DNA of 41,996 nt from Nodosilinea nodulosa PCC 7104 (GTDB taxonomy: Bacteria > Cyanobacteriota > Cyanobacteriia > Phormidesmidales > Phormidesmidaceae): NCBI RefSeq assembly GCF_000309385.1, contig NZ_JH976537.1, positions 2,635,914 to 2,677,909 of the forward strand, written 5' to 3'. The notes under the pieces were generated by a model. The model saw only the letters and a list, made by a program, of their open reading frames with translations. It searched no databases and was not told the origin of the DNA. Every line of letters begins with the position of its first letter. The first letter of the stretch is position 1. Made by a program: the position numbers and the translations under genes. Positions 40,463 through 41,996 of the stretch are shown in pieces.

Positions 40463-41980
40463 ATGACGACGCTAAGTGCAACGGCGATCGCCGTTATTTT
40501 GATTACCACGGCCAGTTTTACCCTGCTGGGGCTGCTCCAGGCCAGCCGCCGCGCTATTTCCCTGGAAGACTACATGGTCAGCCGCAACCGGGTCGGTACC
40601 CCGATGGCTCTGGCCACCATTGTCGCGTCTGCCATGGGCGCGTGGATTTTGTTTAGCCCGCCCGAGGTAGGGGCCACCAGCGGCATTGCGGGCATTGTCG
40701 GCTACTGCATTGGCCAGGCCACTCCGGCGGCGCTGTTTGCCTTTTTGGGCACCCGCATGCGGTTTCTCATGCCCAAGGGTCACTCGCTGAATGAGTATGT
40801 ACTGCATCGCTTTGGCCATGCCATGTACCGGCTGACCCTTGGCATTGTGGTGTTCTACATGTTTGTGTACCTGGCGGCGGAGCTGACCGCGATCGCAAAA
40901 GCCGTCGAACTCATGGCTGGCGTCCCCCTCTGGCTCACGGCCCTGCTGGTGATCACGGCTGTCTTCATCTACACCCTGGTGGGCGGCCTGGAGGCGACGA
41001 TCTTTACCGACGCCATCCAGTTTGCGGTGATTGTGCCGCTGCTGCTGCTGAGCTTTGGCATTGCGGTGTTTGCCCTGGGCGGCTGGGGCAGTGCGATCGC
41101 GCCCGTATCCCAATCTGCGCCTGAACTGCTGACCCTGGCCAATGGTCCCGGCATTCAGTTTGGGGCCACGCTGGTAATCGCGGTGATTGCCGCTGAGATG
41201 TTTAACCAGACCAACTGGCAGCGGATCTACGCCTGCAAGAGCGATCGGGTGGTGCGGCAGTCCTTTCTGGGTTCCTTCCTGCTGATTTTGCCGATGCTGT
41301 TTATTGCCGGGCTGCTGGGCATTTTGGCGATGAACTTTGGCTTTAACGACGATCGCGCCTTTTTCTCGCTGATTCAGGCGCTGGCGCTGCCGGGCTGGGT
41401 CAGCATTGCGGTGCTGGTGCTAGTTCTGGCCCTGGTGATGAGTAGCCTGGACTCGCTGCTCAACGGCATCGCCAGCGTATTTACCCCCGATCTGCTGCGC
41501 TTTTTTCCCGATCAATCTACCCATGGCATTTTGCGGCTGAGCCGGGTGCTGACGGTCGCCGTGGGCATTCCCGCGATCGCGATCGCCTCGCGGGGCTACA
41601 ACGTGCTGTACCTGTTTTTGCTGGCCGATCTGGTCTGCGCCGGGGCGCTGTTTCCGGTGCTGTTTGGCCTGTATTCCAGACGGCTGACGGGGACGATGGC
41701 GTTTTGGAGCGCGATCGCATCCATTGCCGCTGGTGCCCTGTTCTTCCCCCGGCCCGACTTTAGCCCCTGGAATGGCTTGCCCTTCGCGGGCGATCTGCTG
41801 GTCAGCTTTGCCGCCCCGATCGTAGTGTCGATAGTGCTCTGCCTGGGCTGGATTCAGCTGATGGCCAGCCAGGGCAAGACGGAGGCGTTTGACTTTGGCA
41901 TTCTCAGCCGTGACATCCGCGCCTACGGCGAGGGGGAAGGGTTAGCGATAGCAAGTGCGGTGGAAGAAGCCCCTAACTAA
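40463..41980 (+). CDS. Sodium:solute symporter (SSS family), TPP riboswitch-controlled
   Basis: Membrane protein of 505 aa with about 13 hydrophobic segments typical of the SSS/LeuT-like fold. TM1-2 contains MALATIVASAMGAWILFSPPEVGATSGIAG, where the family has its Na+ and substrate site, and a later LVMSSLDSLLNGIASVF segment fits the TM8 sodium site (Ser-Ser). GAGGTGAG at 40448-40455 supports the ATG at 40463; an upstream GTG at 40451 would overlap this site. A thiamine or thiamine-precursor (pyrimidine HMP) substrate is inferred from the TPP riboswitch; SSS proteins otherwise carry sugars, amino acids, proline and nucleobases. The gene ends 16 bp before the window end. Confidence 0.88.
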   Translation: MTTLSATAIAVILITTASFTLLGLLQASRRAISLEDYMVSRNRVGTPMALATIVASAMGAWILFSPPEVGATSGIAGIVGYCIGQATPAALFAFLGTRMRFLMPKGHSLNEYVLHRFGHAMYRLTLGIVVFYMFVYLAAELTAIAKAVELMAGVPLWLTALLVITAVFIYTLVGGLEATIFTDAIQFAVIVPLLLLSFGIAVFALGGWGSAIAPVSQSAPELLTLANGPGIQFGATLVIAVIAAEMFNQTNWQRIYACKSDRVVRQSFLGSFLLILPMLFIAGLLGILAMNFGFNDDRAFFSLIQALALPGWVSIAVLVLVLALVMSSLDSLLNGIASVFTPDLLRFFPDQSTHGILRLSRVLTVAVGIPAIAIASRGYNVLYLFLLADLVCAGALFPVLFGLYSRRLTGTMAFWSAIASIAAGALFFPRPDFSPWNGLPFAGDLLVSFAAPIVVSIVLCLGWIQLMASQGKTEAFDFGILSRDIRAYGEGEGLAIASAVEEAPN

Positions 41981-41996
41981 CGCAGTCAACAGGCCA

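Overview
The window looks like chromosomal DNA of a GC-rich filamentous or Leptolyngbya/Nodosilinea-type cyanobacterium. The evidence is dense HIP1-type GCGATCGC octamers in most genes, a Ycf34 protein, an SLH/OprB iron-uptake porin, a DUF4912 protein, WD40 kinases, and pentapeptide and TIR proteins. The genus is an inference; no rRNA or tRNA gene is visible.

Layout. (1) 0.1-3.6 kb is an iron/stress block: FTR1 iron permease, RskA-type anti-sigma factor and ECF sigma factor on the minus strand, and a divergent Tat-exported ferritin-like protein. (2) 3.7-10.5 kb holds a 1253-residue PstS/WD40/TM/TPR/DUF4912 mosaic protein, two small membrane or secreted proteins and a zinc-ribbon Ser/Thr kinase with WD40 repeats. 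(3) 10.5-21.0 kb is mostly housekeeping: Ycf34, CCA-adding enzyme, a repeat-containing secreted protein, QueF, a geranylgeranyl-reductase-family flavoprotein, a DUF4231/SLATT membrane protein, a glycosyltransferase, a glycerophosphodiesterase, a 2OG-Fe(II) oxygenase, a GNAT, a NERD protein and a GH1 glycosidase. (4) 21.1-25.5 kb is accessory: an antitoxin-like/HNH pair behind a 17-bp perfect inverted repeat, an XRE regulator with two 22-bp operator-like sites, then an AT-rich TIR-effector gene and a membrane pentapeptide protein. (5) 25.6-30.7 kb holds a Tat GH10 xylanase, a glutathionyl-hydroquinone reductase and an iron-uptake porin. (6) 31.1-40.1 kb is a toxin-antitoxin and immune-type island, described next. 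(7) 40.1-42.0 kb is a TPP riboswitch followed by a sodium:solute symporter.

The main discovery is in 32.56-39.46 kb. Three separated pieces (32564-33241, 35591-36767, 38013-39463) are one gene for an HTH-LRR-Roc-COR-TIR protein, split by an IS630-type element (TA duplication), which itself carries an ISKra4-type element (8-bp target duplication), and by an ISAs1-type element (9-bp target duplication). Removing each element with one copy of its duplication restores one open frame of 1102 codons including the stop, about 1101 aa. Its TIR domain is a clear paralogue of the standalone TIR protein at 22.8 kb. An 86-bp duplication (85/86 identical) of the gene's leader and first codons flanks an upstream HigBA module. 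This reads as a bacterial NLR/Roco-like immune gene disarmed by successive insertions beside an intact TIR effector gene.
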